NCBI RefSeq assembly: GCF_030064165.1
Contig: NZ_CP125947.1
Span: forward strand, 3,286,001-3,350,000
DNA: 64,000 bases
DNA from: Comamonas resistens
GTDB lineage: Bacteria > Pseudomonadota > Gammaproteobacteria > Burkholderiales > Burkholderiaceae_C
Direction: 5' to 3'
This document shows positions 36,523 through 45,390 of this stretch, in pieces (within the stretch, counting starts at the first letter, position 1; every line of letters begins with the position of its first letter). Position numbers and translations under genes: made by a program. The notes beneath the pieces are model-generated. The model saw nothing but the letters and a program-made list of their open reading frames with translations, was not told where the DNA came from and searched no databases.

Positions 36523-36604
36523 GCCCCACGCTTGCCCACTACGTGTGGCTGCTGCCCCTACGCCGCCCCCGAGGGGGCCGCTTTTTGCCCTGGGGCGGCC
36601 GCAA
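36523..36604 (+). repeat. ACGCTTGCCCACTA repeat, copy 2
   Basis: CCCCACGCTTGCCCACTA, CGTGTGGCTGCTGCCCC, a CCCCCGAGGGGG hairpin and TGGGGCGGCC, in the same order as the copy at 25819. It sits directly behind mltD. Confidence 0.7.
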
Positions 36605-36640
36605 AAAAGCCCGCAGACCATTTCCGGCTGCGGGCTTTTT
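36602..36640. terminator. Bidirectional terminator between mltD and recR
   Basis: AAAAAAGCCCGCAG and CTGCGGGCTTTTTC form a strong stem with A/T runs on both sides, serving the converging mltD and recR transcripts. Confidence 0.9.
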
Positions 36641-36648
36641 CTATGGTT

Positions 36649-36700
36649 TTGATAGCTGGAAGCGCTTGATACATAAGCGCCAGAGGCCATTCTTATTGAA
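36649..36700 (+). repeat. TTGATAGCTG repeat, most complete intergenic copy
   Basis: TTGATAGCTG-GAA-GCGCTTGAT, then ACATAAGCGCCAGAGGCC and an AT-rich end. The first 22 bases match the complement of 63486-63507 at 19 positions. GCGCTT and AAGCGC can pair around TGATACAT. Confidence 0.65.
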
Positions 36701-36701
36701 G

Positions 36702-37292
36702 TCAGCGCCTATCCACCAGTGCATGGGCAATCGTGCCCAGATCCACATATTCGAGTTCGCTGCCGATCGGCACACCGCGCGCCAGCCGCGTCACCAGCAG
36801 GCCGCGCGCCTTGAGTGCCTCACTGATGGCATGGGCCGTGGCTTCGCCCTCGGCCGTAAAGCTGGTCGCCAGAATCACCTCCTGCACCACGCCGTCACAG
36901 GCACGCTCCAGCAGCTGTCGCATGCCGATTTCCTTGGGCCCCACGCCGTCTAGCGGCGACAAACGCCCCATCAGCACGTAGTAATAGCCCTGGTAAGCGC
37001 CTGTGCGCTCCATGGCCGCCAGATCGGCAGGCGCCTCCACCACGCACAGCCGCGCGCCATCGCGCCCCGCATCGGCGCAGATGCTGCAGATCGCGCCTTC
37101 GGTAAACGTATGGCAACGCTCGCAGTGATGCACCGAATTGACCGCTGCATCCAGCGCCCTGGCCAGTTGCAGCGCTCCGGCCTGGTCACGCTGCAGCAAA
37201 TGAAACGCCATGCGCTGAGCCGACTTGATGCCCACGCCCGGCAGCTTGCGCAGCGCCTCGATCAAGGCATCCAGAGATTGCACATCCGACAC
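36702..37292 (-). CDS. recR: Recombination mediator protein RecR
   Basis: Acts with RecF and RecO to load RecA at gaps. The 196-residue product has an N-terminal helix-hairpin-helix ([16 protein letters not shown]), a C4 zinc finger (C-E-R-C-H-T-F ... C-S-I-C) and a Toprim domain with V-V-E-A-P-A-D-L and [10 protein letters not shown] chose GTG at 37292 because AAAGGA stands 6 bases before it, whereas the ATG at 37307 is preceded only by the T-run of a terminator. It is the last gene of dnaX-ybaB-recR. Confidence 0.92.
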   Translation of the reverse strand: MSDVQSLDALIEALRKLPGVGIKSAQRMAFHLLQRDQAGALQLARALDAAVNSVHHCERCHTFTEGAICSICADAGRDGARLCVVEAPADLAAMERTGAYQGYYYVLMGRLSPLDGVGPKEIGMRQLLERACDGVVQEVILATSFTAEGEATAHAISEALKARGLLVTRLARGVPIGSELEYVDLGTIAHALVDRR

Positions 37293-37313
37293 AGCTTGTC
37301 CTTTCATTCACCA

Positions 37314-37340
37314 GAAAAAAGGCGATCCAAAGATCGCCAT
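37314..37340 (-). terminator. Terminator-like hairpin just ahead of recR
   Basis: On the minus strand, GGCGATC and GATCGCC form a stem followed by TTTTTTC. It lies behind ybaB and only about 20 bases before the recR start, so it may partly separate recR from dnaX-ybaB. Confidence 0.75.
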
Positions 37341-37378
37341 TGTTTGCTCGACTGAAGCCTCTAAAAACAGGCATGTGC

Positions 37379-37466
37379 CAAGGCCAGAGGCGCCAGGCAA
37401 GAGCCGCCTCGCGGCGATGGCGCCGTCCCCCTCTGGGGGAAGCGGCAACGCCGCTCAGGGGGAGCT
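37379..37466 (-). repeat. GC-rich intergenic repeat, copy 2
   Basis: On the minus strand it reads AGCTCCCCCTGAGCGGC, GCCGCTTCCCCCAGAGGGG, GACGGCGCCATCGCCGCG, and ends CGCCTCTGGCCTTGG. It begins directly behind the ybaB stop, as the related copies do behind glnB and the RbbA-like gene. Confidence 0.75.
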
Positions 37467-37467
37467 A

Positions 37468-37800
37468 TCAGAACGGGAATTTCATACCGCCAGGCAGACC
37501 TGGCATACCGGCCGTGATCTTGCCCATCTTCTCGCTGGAGGTCTCTTCGGCCTTGCGCACGGCGGCGTTGAAAGCGGCAGCCACCAGGTCTTCCAGCATG
37601 TCCTTGTCTTCGGCCAGCAGGCTGGGGTCGATGGTGATGCGCTTGACGTCGTGCTTGCAGGTCATCACGACCTTGACCAGACCGGCACCGGACTCGCCTT
37701 CGACTTCGATATTGCCCAGCTCGTCCTGAGCCTTCTTCAGGTTGTCCTGCATGGCCTGGGCTTGCTTCATCAAACCGGCGAGTTGTCCTTTGTTGAACAT
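37468..37800 (-). CDS. ybaB: YbaB/EbfC nucleoid-associated protein
   Basis: Small dimeric DNA-binding protein. The 110-residue product opens [19 protein letters not shown] and has the [12 protein letters not shown] and D-P-S-L-L blocks of the family, ending in a Gly/Met/Pro-rich tail (M-P-G-L-P-G-G-M-K). It follows dnaX by 27 bases; dnaX-ybaB-recR is a widely conserved operon. Confidence 0.93.
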   Translation of the reverse strand: MFNKGQLAGLMKQAQAMQDNLKKAQDELGNIEVEGESGAGLVKVVMTCKHDVKRITIDPSLLAEDKDMLEDLVAAAFNAAVRKAEETSSEKMGKITAGMPGLPGGMKFPF

Positions 37801-37827
37801 GAGAATTCCTTCTTTTGTTGAAACGCC

Positions 37828-39963
37828 TTATTCAGGCTGAATGGAGATTGGCTTGATGCTGCCCGGCACGATCTTCGCACCAAAGTCCCGCCTCAAGGTT
37901 TGCACCAGAGGGTTGCTGTTCACAATGTCTTCGGCAATCCCCTGGCGCAGATGGTTTTCCACGGCCAGGCGGCGCGCCGGACTGTCCGTGACCGCGCCCT
38001 GCTCGATCTGCAATTGTCGCGCATGACCAGCCGCTTCCAGCGCAGCACGCAAACGCTCGCGCGCGCCGGCCTGGTTCAGCGAGTTGGATTCCACCCGCAG
38101 CATCCACAGATCGCCCTCGCGCGCGACCAGCTGCGATTGCAATGCCAGCTGCCGCGCCAGTGCCACCACGGCATCGTTTTGCAGCAGCTCTTGCACCACC
38201 GTCTGCCAGAGGTCACCTTCGCTGGTGCGCTCGACCGTCGGCGCATCCTGGGTATTTCCGCCCGTTTGCGCTTCCGGCTCTTCTTGAGGATGCGTCGGCA
38301 TGGTCTGCATGGGCAGACCCACGTCCACATCGGCATCATCGCCCCAGCGGCCGTCATCGGCCCAGCCTTCGTCAGGCATTCCGGCCCAGGCACCTTCATC
38401 CGGACCGGCATCATCGGCAACGAACTCATTGCCGGACTCTTCGGTCTCGGGGCCTTCTGCTGCGGCTTCTACTGCGGCTTCTGCTGATCCGGCCTGCTGC
38501 AACGGCGCTGGCACCGGCTCAGGGGCTGCCACCTCTTCAGAACTGGCCTCCACTGCAGGGACTGGCGCAGCGTTAGCTGGCTTCGCTACGGATTCAGAAG
38601 CATTCAGCACAGTCTGCATCTGCGCTGCAGCCGATTTTGACTCCAAATCTGCCACAGGCTCGGTCGCCAACTCTGGGTTGGGCTGCACAGCAGCGGCCAC
38701 CGGAGTGTTCGCGACCACGGCTGCGGGCACGGGCATAGCCGCAGGCACAACCGGGGTCGAGGCAACAGCGGCACCCCCTTGCGCGGCAGCAGGAGCGGCA
38801 TTGACCGGGCGGCTAGGCCTCAGCGCTGGAGTTTTTTTTTCAGCCGCGCCGACTTCGGCGTTTTCAGGCTTGAAGGCCAACAGCCGCAGCAGCGCCATGG
38901 TCAGGGCCGCATATTCGTCAGGCGCCAGGCCCAGCTCGGTACGGCCATGCAGACAGATGCTGTAGAGCAGTTGCGTCTCGTCGCGGGGCATCAGGCCGGC
39001 CAGACGGTCCAGCTCGGCCGCTTCAGGGTCGCTGGCATCCAGCGGCATATCTGGCACGGCTTGCAGCACGGCCATGCGCTGCAGCACATTGCACATTTCC
39101 TCCAGCGTCGAAGCGGCGGACAAACCGTTGTGGCGCAACTCCTCGGAAGTTTCGACCACAGTGCGCCCATCGCCCTGGGCCAGTGCGTCGATCAGGCGAA
39201 AGACATGACTGCGATCCACGCTGCCCAGCATCTGGCGTACCGTGGCTTCCTGCAACTGGCCGCTGCCAAAGGCGATGGCCTGATCGGTCAGGCTCAGCGC
39301 ATCCCGCATGGAGCCACGCGCAGCGCGCGAGAGCAGGCGCAGGGCTTGCGGCTCGGCCGGCACACTCTCCTTGGCCAGCACATCGGTCAGATGCTCCAGC
39401 ACCGTATCCGGGGCCATGGGGCGCAGATTGAACTGCAGGCAGCGCGAGAGCACGGTGACCGGCACTTTTTGCGGGTCGGTCGTGGCCAGCACGAACTTCA
39501 GATATTCAGGCGGTTCCTCCAGCGTCTTGAGCATGGCGTTGAACGCCGTGTTCGTCAGCATGTGCACCTCGTCGATCATGAAGACCTTGAAGCGCCCCTG
39601 CACCGGCTTGTACACGGCCTGCTCGAGCAGGCTTTGCACCTCGTCCACGCCGCGATTGGATGCGGCATCCAGCTCGGTGTAATCGGGGAAACGACCGCTA
39701 TCGATTTCAGTGCATGCCACGCAAACTCCGCATGGGGTTGCCGTGATTCCGCCCTTGCCGTCAACACCTTGGCAGTTGAGGGACTTGGCCAGAATGCGCG
39801 ACACCGTCGTCTTGCCCACCCCTCGCGTACCCGTGAACAGATAGGCATGATGCAGCCGCTGCTGGGTCAACGCATTGGTCAAAGCCTGAACCACATGCTC
39901 CTGCCCCACCATTTCGGAGAAGGTACGGGGCCGGTATTTGCGAGCAAGCACTAAATAAGACAT
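37828..39963 (-). CDS. dnaX: DNA polymerase III tau (and probable gamma) subunit
   Basis: Clamp-loader ATPase. The 711-residue full product (tau) has Walker A G-T-R-G-V-G-K-T at 45-52, a zinc module ending C-G-V-C-V-A-C, Walker B with D-E-V-H-M-L, and the sensor block T-T-D-P-Q-K-V-P. Domains I-III end near residue 373. Directly after, at codons 375-378 (38832-38840), lies a run of nine A. Gain of one A stops after 383 residues and loss of one A after 380, so slippage there would make a gamma-sized protein. A long Ala/Pro/Val-rich linker and the C-terminal tau domains follow. Confidence 0.95.
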   Translation of the reverse strand: MSYLVLARKYRPRTFSEMVGQEHVVQALTNALTQQRLHHAYLFTGTRGVGKTTVSRILAKSLNCQGVDGKGGITATPCGVCVACTEIDSGRFPDYTELDAASNRGVDEVQSLLEQAVYKPVQGRFKVFMIDEVHMLTNTAFNAMLKTLEEPPEYLKFVLATTDPQKVPVTVLSRCLQFNLRPMAPDTVLEHLTDVLAKESVPAEPQALRLLSRAARGSMRDALSLTDQAIAFGSGQLQEATVRQMLGSVDRSHVFRLIDALAQGDGRTVVETSEELRHNGLSAASTLEEMCNVLQRMAVLQAVPDMPLDASDPEAAELDRLAGLMPRDETQLLYSICLHGRTELGLAPDEYAALTMALLRLLAFKPENAEVGAAEKKTPALRPSRPVNAAPAAAQGGAAVASTPVVPAAMPVPAAVVANTPVAAAVQPNPELATEPVADLESKSAAAQMQTVLNASESVAKPANAAPVPAVEASSEEVAAPEPVPAPLQQAGSAEAAVEAAAEGPETEESGNEFVADDAGPDEGAWAGMPDEGWADDGRWGDDADVDVGLPMQTMPTHPQEEPEAQTGGNTQDAPTVERTSEGDLWQTVVQELLQNDAVVALARQLALQSQLVAREGDLWMLRVESNSLNQAGARERLRAALEAAGHARQLQIEQGAVTDSPARRLAVENHLRQGIAEDIVNSNPLVQTLRRDFGAKIVPGSIKPISIQPE
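38832..38840 (-). promoter_or_regulatory. A9 slippage site in dnaX
   Basis: Nine consecutive A on the coding strand, reading GAA-AAA-AAA-ACT in frame. With ten A the frame meets TAG six codons on; with eight A it meets TGA three codons on. Position and outcome fit a tau/gamma switch by transcriptional slippage, as in Thermus thermophilus, or by -1 ribosomal frameshifting, as in E. coli. Confidence 0.65.
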
Positions 39964-40052
39964 AGCCGCCGATTCTACGGGGCCGGCGCATGCCAACAAG
40001 GCGGCACCAGGAATCTATTGCCATGTAACCCGGGGATGTGTCTTTTTCGACC

Positions 40053-40058
40053 TATAAT
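40053..40058 (+). promoter_or_regulatory. -10 box of the 4.5S RNA gene
   Basis: A perfect TATAAT ends 4 bases before the 5' end of the 4.5S RNA stem. No good -35 box stands 16-18 bases upstream. Confidence 0.65.
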
Positions 40059-40062
40059 CGTT

Positions 40063-40161
40063 GGTGACGGGCCTCCTCGCATGGGGAAGCAGCCAACCGG
40101 GTCAGGTGGGGAACCAAGCAGCCCTAACTGTGAAACCAGTGCCGAGATCAGGCTCGTCACC
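40063..40161 (+). ncRNA. ffs: 4.5S signal recognition particle RNA
   Basis: A 99-base RNA whose ends pair (GGTGACGGGCCT with AGGCTCGTCACC). The universally conserved SRP tip is present as GGTCAGGTGGGGAACCAAGCAGCC, in blocks GGTCAGG and AAGCAGCC. It binds Ffh and guides membrane proteins to FtsY. It is transcribed away from dnaX, and its TATAAT lies about 90 bases from the dnaX start. Confidence 0.93.
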
Positions 40162-40298
40162 TTTAGCTGGAAATCCTCTTTAGAGACAAGAGGCAGCCTT
40201 CCGCAAAGGACATCCCCCATATATGTTGTGTCACTTCGGTGTATCGCTTTTGTCCAGGCTGGAAAAGCGGACTCGCCATCGGCAAGCCCGTCTTCGGC

Positions 40299-41585
40299 TT
40301 ATTTGCGGCCCAGGTAATTGAGCACGCCTTGCGCCGCATGCACCCCGGAAGACATGCAGGCAGTGAGCAGATACCCCCCGGTCGGAGCCTCCCAGTCCAG
40401 CATCTCGCCGGCGCAGAACACGCCAGGCAACGCCGTGCACATGCTATTTGCGTCGAGCGCCTCGAAGCGCACGCCTCCGGCCGTGCTGATGGCCTCATCC
40501 ATGGGGCGAGGCGCCATCACAGTCACCGGCACGGCCTTGATGGTACGCGCCAGGAGCTTGGCATCCGCCATGCCGTCCTTGCCCAGGACCTCATACAACA
40601 GACCGCTCTTGATGCCATCAAGCCCCAGCCTGCCCTTGAGATGACTGCTCAGGCTGCGTGATCCACGCGGGCGCAGCACTTCCTGCTCCACGCGCTCCTG
40701 CGTCCATTGCGGCAGCAGATCCAGTTGGAACTGCGCACTGCCAGCTTTGGCAATACGCTCGCGCAACAAGGAAGAGACGGCATAAATCAGACTTCCCTCC
40801 ACACCACTCTGGGTCGCCACAAATTCGCCCTGGCGTGCAAAGCTGGCGCCAGATTCATCGGCATAGTGCAAAGCCACAGACTTGAACGGCTGGCCCGCAA
40901 AGCGCTGACCGAACACCTCACTCCAGCCCGGCGCGCGCCCGTCATGCCAGCCCACATCGAATCCGCAGTTGGAAGGCCGAAGCGGTGCCATGTCCACCCC
41001 GCGCTCCTGCAGCCAGGGGAACCATGCGCCATCGGAACCCAGGCGGGCCCAGCTGCCGCCACCCGTGGCCAGCACCAACGCCTTGCACTGCAGCTTGCAC
41101 TGCGACTGCTCACGCTGGAAAACGGGCAGCTTGTCCTCGTCCCAGCCCAGCCAGCGGTGACGGGTGTGGAACACCACCCCTTGTCCCTTGAGCCGCGACA
41201 ACCAGCCGCGCAGCAAAGGCGCGGCCTTCATATCAGTCGGGAACACCCGGCCGGAGGTGCCCACAAAGGTGTCGAAACCCAATGCCTTGACCCATTCGCG
41301 CAAGGCATCGCTGCCCCAACGCGTCAACAAAGGTTGCAGCTGAGCGGCTCGCTCGCCATAGCGCGTCACAAAACTGGCGAAGTCTTCCGAATGGGTCAGG
41401 TTCAGCCCGCCCTTGCCCGCCAGCAGAAATTTGCGGGCCACTGAAGCCTTGGCCTCGAACACATGCACGGACAGGCCTGATTGCGCCAATTGCTCTGCCA
41501 CCATCAGGCCGGCAGGGCCGGCCCCGACCACCGCAACATCACAACTCAGCACCTCATCGGCCGCCACAGGCTCCGAAACATTCAT
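40299..41585 (-). CDS. HI0933-like FAD-dependent oxidoreductase (TIGR03862)
   Basis: A 428-residue flavoprotein with the dinucleotide-binding V-A-V-V-G-A-G-P-A-G-L-M-V-A-E near the N-terminus, the F-L-L-A-G-K-G-G-L-N-L-T-H-S-E block typical of HI0933 proteins, and a C-terminal G-E-M-L-D-W-E-A-P-T-G-G-Y-L-L FAD block. The family's substrate is not established; some members act on tRNA or have unknown roles. The start at 41585 was chosen by the GGAAAACT site; a start at 41606 is possible. It stands alone between ffs and trxA. Confidence 0.85.
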   Translation of the reverse strand: MNVSEPVAADEVLSCDVAVVGAGPAGLMVAEQLAQSGLSVHVFEAKASVARKFLLAGKGGLNLTHSEDFASFVTRYGERAAQLQPLLTRWGSDALREWVKALGFDTFVGTSGRVFPTDMKAAPLLRGWLSRLKGQGVVFHTRHRWLGWDEDKLPVFQREQSQCKLQCKALVLATGGGSWARLGSDGAWFPWLQERGVDMAPLRPSNCGFDVGWHDGRAPGWSEVFGQRFAGQPFKSVALHYADESGASFARQGEFVATQSGVEGSLIYAVSSLLRERIAKAGSAQFQLDLLPQWTQERVEQEVLRPRGSRSLSSHLKGRLGLDGIKSGLLYEVLGKDGMADAKLLARTIKAVPVTVMAPRPMDEAISTAGGVRFEALDANSMCTALPGVFCAGEMLDWEAPTGGYLLTACMSSGVHAAQGVLNYLGRK

Positions 41586-41822
41586 AGTTTTCCATATCCG
41601 GTTCAATATGCGGCTGGCGAAAAATCGGATTCGCAGCCGCGAAAGGCTGCGCAGAATACCACCGCAGCCATTTCGGCAACATCACAGGCACTATTGGCGT
41701 CATAGCGGGAAACAACCGCCCACACTACACAGCGGGAGATGAGTTTCTGTCACAATGAAATCACAAGGCGGATATTTCACCGCTCTTTTTGATTTTTGAC
41801 TGAAGAAAATCCAGGACTACAA

Positions 41823-42152
41823 ATGGCTAGCGAATTGATCAAGCACATCACTGATGCAAGCTTTGAATCTGACGTACTGCAACCCGGCACCACGGTTCTC
41901 GTGGACTACTGGGCCGAGTGGTGCGGCCCCTGCAAGATGATTGCCCCCATCCTGGACGAAACTGCCGAAAGCTATAAAGGCAAGGTGCAGATCGCCAAGA
42001 TGAACGTGGACGAAAACCGTGAAATCCCTGCCAAGTTCGGCATTCGCGGCATTCCCACGCTGATGTTGTTCAAGGACGGCCAACTGGCCGCCACCAAGGT
42101 GGGCGCGCTGAACAAGACTCAGCTGTCCGCTTTCCTGGACCAGCACATCTAA
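41823..42152 (+). CDS. trxA: Thioredoxin 1
   Basis: Main cytosolic protein disulfide reductase. The 109-residue product has the active site A-E-W-C-G-P-C-K at about residues 31-38, [12 protein letters not shown] with the cis-Pro, and V-G-A-L at the end of the fold. The ATG at 41823 gives the standard length. A strong terminator follows; rho comes next, an order shared by many proteobacteria. Confidence 0.96.
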   Translation: MASELIKHITDASFESDVLQPGTTVLVDYWAEWCGPCKMIAPILDETAESYKGKVQIAKMNVDENREIPAKFGIRGIPTLMLFKDGQLAATKVGALNKTQLSAFLDQHI

Positions 42153-42166
42153 AGCACATGCTTGAC

Positions 42167-42198
42167 AACAAGGCCTGCACCCAGGCCTTGTTCTTTTT
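42167..42198 (+). terminator. Terminator after trxA
   Basis: AACAAGGCCTG and CAGGCCTTGTT form a perfect 11-bp stem with a 4-base loop, followed by CTTTTTG. Confidence 0.9.
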
Positions 42199-42445
42199 GC
42201 GGGCCGGACTCCACCGTCGTGCCCTTGTTTTTCAAGGTCTGAATGACCTGCGCCAGACACCGAAGGCCGGTCCTTCAAAATTCCTGTAGTCCGCGCTGAT
42301 TTTCCTGTCATAATGTACAAATCGCCGGCCGCAGCATGCGGGTCGCGCTAGATTTCTCCAGGCAAGCCTGCCCACTATCACAGTGTTTCGTTAGGCCCTA
42401 CGCCTCCCCCCTGGTTATTCCTCACTCCACACTTGGAGTTATTTC

Positions 42446-43708
42446 ATGCACCTTAATGAACTCAAGGCACTGCACGTGTCTGAAGTCCTGAAGCAGGCCG
42501 AAGCGCTTGAGATCGAAAACGTCGGTCGCATGCGCAAGCAGGAGCTGATGTTCGCCATCATCAAAAAGCGCGCAAAGGCCGGTGAACAGGTCTTTGCCGA
42601 CGGCGTGCTCGAAATTCTGCCCGACGGTTTTGGCTTCCTGCGCAGCCCCGACACCAGCTACACCGCCAGCACGGACGATATCTACATCTCGCCCAGCCAG
42701 GTGCGCCGCTTCAATCTGCACACCGGTGACATGATCGAAGGCGAAGTGCGCATCCCCAAGGATGGCGAGCGCTACTTTGCCCTGACCAAGCTCGACAAGG
42801 TCAACGGCGGTCCACCCGAGCAAAACAAGCACAAGGTGCTGTTTGAGAATCTGACCCCCCTGTTCCCCAAGGAGCAGATGCGCCTTGAGCGCGACATCAA
42901 GGGCGAAGAAAACATCACCGGCCGCATCATCGACATCATCGCCCCCATTGGCCGCGGCCAGCGCGCGCTGATCGTGGCACCGCCCAAGAGCGGCAAGACC
43001 ATGATGATGCAGAGCATTGCGCACGCCATCACCGCCAACCACCCCGATGTGCACCTGATGGTGCTGCTGGTGGACGAGCGACCTGAAGAAGTGACGGAAA
43101 TGCAGCGCTCGGTGAAGGGCGAAATCATCGCCTCCACCTTCGACGAGCCAGCTACCCGTCACGTGCACGTGGCCGAAATGGTGATCGAGCGCGCCAAGCG
43201 CCTGGTGGAGCTGGGCAAGGATGTGGTCATCCTGCTGGACTCCATCACCCGCCTGGCCCGCGCCTACAACAACGTCGTGCCCTCGTCGGGCAAGGTGCTG
43301 TCGGGCGGTGTGGACTCCAACGCACTGCAGCGCCCCAAGCGCTTCTTCGGCGCGGCCCGCAATGTGGAAGAAGGCGGCTCGCTGACCATCATCGCCACGG
43401 CACTGGTCGACACCGGCAGCCGCATGGACGAAGTGATCTTTGAAGAATTCAAGGGCACCGGCAACAGCGAACTGCACCTGAACCGTCGCCTGTATGAAAA
43501 GCGCGTGTTCCCTGCCATCGAACTCACCAAGAGCGGTACACGCCGCGAAGAGCTGCTGCTGGCTCCCGAGATTCTGCAAAAGACTCGTATCCTGCGCCAG
43601 TTCATGTACAACATGGACGAGATCGAGTCCATGGAGCTCATGATCAAGAACATGAAGGCCACCAAGAACAATGTGGAGTTCTTCGACATGATGCGCCGCG
43701 GCGGCTGA
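42446..43708 (+). CDS. rho: Transcription termination factor Rho
   Basis: Hexameric RNA helicase that ends untranslated transcripts. The 420-residue product has the N-terminal RNA-binding cold-shock-like domain (G-F-G-F-L-R-S-P at about residues 63-70), Walker A A-P-P-K-S-G-K-T, the Q-loop and the R-loop in the C-terminal ATPase, and [11 protein letters not shown]. Its length matches E. coli Rho (419). The roughly 250-base leader after the trxA terminator is long enough for the autoregulation known in other bacteria. Confidence 0.97.
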   Translation: MHLNELKALHVSEVLKQAEALEIENVGRMRKQELMFAIIKKRAKAGEQVFADGVLEILPDGFGFLRSPDTSYTASTDDIYISPSQVRRFNLHTGDMIEGEVRIPKDGERYFALTKLDKVNGGPPEQNKHKVLFENLTPLFPKEQMRLERDIKGEENITGRIIDIIAPIGRGQRALIVAPPKSGKTMMMQSIAHAITANHPDVHLMVLLVDERPEEVTEMQRSVKGEIIASTFDEPATRHVHVAEMVIERAKRLVELGKDVVILLDSITRLARAYNNVVPSSGKVLSGGVDSNALQRPKRFFGAARNVEEGGSLTIIATALVDTGSRMDEVIFEEFKGTGNSELHLNRRLYEKRVFPAIELTKSGTRREELLLAPEILQKTRILRQFMYNMDEIESMELMIKNMKATKNNVEFFDMMRRGG

Positions 43709-43727
43709 TACAGCCCGCACGCACCGA

Positions 43728-43753
43728 ACAAAGCCCCGCTTGCGGGGCTTTGT
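43728..43753 (+). terminator. Hairpin after rho
   Basis: ACAAAGCCCCGC and GCGGGGCTTTGT form a perfect 12-bp stem with a 2-base loop. The T-run is short (TGTCGTTT). Confidence 0.75.
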
Positions 43754-43891
43754 CGTTTCCGGCACCCGACCCGTTGATTGATATGGGTCAACCTGTGCTA
43801 CAGGCGCACCCACCATACTGGTGCTTGCATTTGATACAAATCATGCAGATGCCGGGAGCTAGGGGCTTTCAGGCTTGCATGTTCTGCATTC

Positions 43892-45379
43892 ATGGCCCAG
43901 CACTCCATCCTTCGCCTACACCGCATTCCCCCCGCGCTGCCGCGCCTGCTGACCTCTGCTCTGCTGCTGACCGCGCTCGCAGCCTGCAGCCCTGGCCTGC
44001 CACTGCTGCAGCCTCAGGCCCAGATACTGCCCGGCCAGTGGCCGGCGCAGCCAAGCGGCAAGTCGGCGCCCGTCACGTCGACACCGGCTGCGGCCATTGC
44101 CTGGCAGGACTTCTATCTGGACCCAGCCCTGCAGGAACTGATCCACGCGGCACTGGCGCATAACCAGGACCGGCGCCTGGCGCTGCTACGCGTGCAGGAG
44201 GCCCAGGCGGCCTACGGCATCCAGAGCGCGGCCAGGCTGCCGACGATCGGCCTGGGCAGCAGCCATGCCAGAGCACGCGTGCCTGCCGACCTCAATGCCA
44301 GCGGCCGCTCCGTGGTGGCCGGAGATCAGGAGGTCTTTGTGGGCCTCAACAGCTGGGAGCTCGACCTCTGGGGCCGTGTCAAAAGCCTCAGCGATGCCGC
44401 CTTGGGCAACTATCTGGCGCTGGATGCCACGCAGCATGCCGTTCAATCCAGTCTCATCAAACAGGTGGCGCTGAACTATCTGGCCCTGCGCAGCCTCGAT
44501 GAGCGCTTGGCCCTGACGGAGCGCACGATTGCCAGCCGCGAGGAATCGCTGCGCATCTTCAAGCGCCGCACCGAGGTGGGCTCCACCTCGCGCTATGCGC
44601 TCACGCAGGTACAGACGCTGGTTCACCAGGCCAAGGCCATAGGCACCCAGCTGGCACAGCAGCGGGCGCTGCAGGCCCATGCGCTGCAGCGGCTCACGGG
44701 TCTGGATGCCGAGCGCCTGCCGCAGCAGCTGTCCACACCGGTCGTCCTCAAACCCGTGGCCGAAGGCCTGCCCTCGGCTCTGCTCACGCAGCGCCCGGAC
44801 ATCATTGCCGCCGAGTACGGCCTGCAGGCCGCCAAGGCCAATGTGGCCGCCGCGCGCGCCGCGTTCCTGCCCCGTATCGCGCTGACCGGCAGCTGGGGCA
44901 CGGCCAGCGCCGAACTCGACGGCCTGTTCAGAAGCGGCAGCCGTGCCTGGCAGTTTGCTCCCACGATTTCGCTGCCGATCTTTGACGGCGGCCAGCGCCA
45001 GGCCAACCTGAATCTGCAGGCCGTGCGACAGAACATGGCGGTCGTCCAGTACGAAAAAACCATAGAGACAGCAATGCGCGAAGTGCTGGATGCACTGTCC
45101 AGCCGCACCATGCTCGAGCAGCAGCTCGTGGTGCTGACCGAGCAGCGCGCAGCCCTCAAGGAACGCGCCCGGCTGGCGCGGCTGCGCTATGACCAGGGCG
45201 CCTCGCCCTATCTCGATGTGCTGGATGCCGAACGCGACCTGCTGAGTGCCGAGCAGCAACTGGTTCAGGGCCGCGAGGCCCTGCTGTCCACCCAGGTCGC
45301 TCTCTATGCCGCTTTGGGTGGAGGCTACTTGGCTCAAGGCCAGAGCAGCGCCCCCACCCCTTCGGCCCTCCAACCTTGA
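43892..45379 (+). CDS. NodT-family outer-membrane efflux lipoprotein
   Basis: TolC-like channel of a tripartite exporter. The 495-residue product has a long basic N-terminus, a signal segment and lipobox at L-A-A-C (Cys about residue 33), then two outer-membrane-efflux repeats (A-L-A-H-N-Q-D-R-R-L-A-L-L-R-V and the V-A-A-A-R-A-A-F-L-P-R-I-A-L-T-G-S-W block). It heads a four-gene cluster with a periplasmic adaptor and two ABC components, and the adaptor gene starts 12 bases behind its stop. Confidence 0.9.
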   Translation: MAQHSILRLHRIPPALPRLLTSALLLTALAACSPGLPLLQPQAQILPGQWPAQPSGKSAPVTSTPAAAIAWQDFYLDPALQELIHAALAHNQDRRLALLRVQEAQAAYGIQSAARLPTIGLGSSHARARVPADLNASGRSVVAGDQEVFVGLNSWELDLWGRVKSLSDAALGNYLALDATQHAVQSSLIKQVALNYLALRSLDERLALTERTIASREESLRIFKRRTEVGSTSRYALTQVQTLVHQAKAIGTQLAQQRALQAHALQRLTGLDAERLPQQLSTPVVLKPVAEGLPSALLTQRPDIIAAEYGLQAAKANVAAARAAFLPRIALTGSWGTASAELDGLFRSGSRAWQFAPTISLPIFDGGQRQANLNLQAVRQNMAVVQYEKTIETAMREVLDALSSRTMLEQQLVVLTEQRAALKERARLARLRYDQGASPYLDVLDAERDLLSAEQQLVQGREALLSTQVALYAALGGGYLAQGQSSAPTPSALQP

Positions 45380-45390
45380 CCAGCGAATCC

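Noticed and set aside
42422-43816. 464-residue minus-strand ORF opposite rho
   Set aside because: Shadow of rho with no recognisable fold or start signal.
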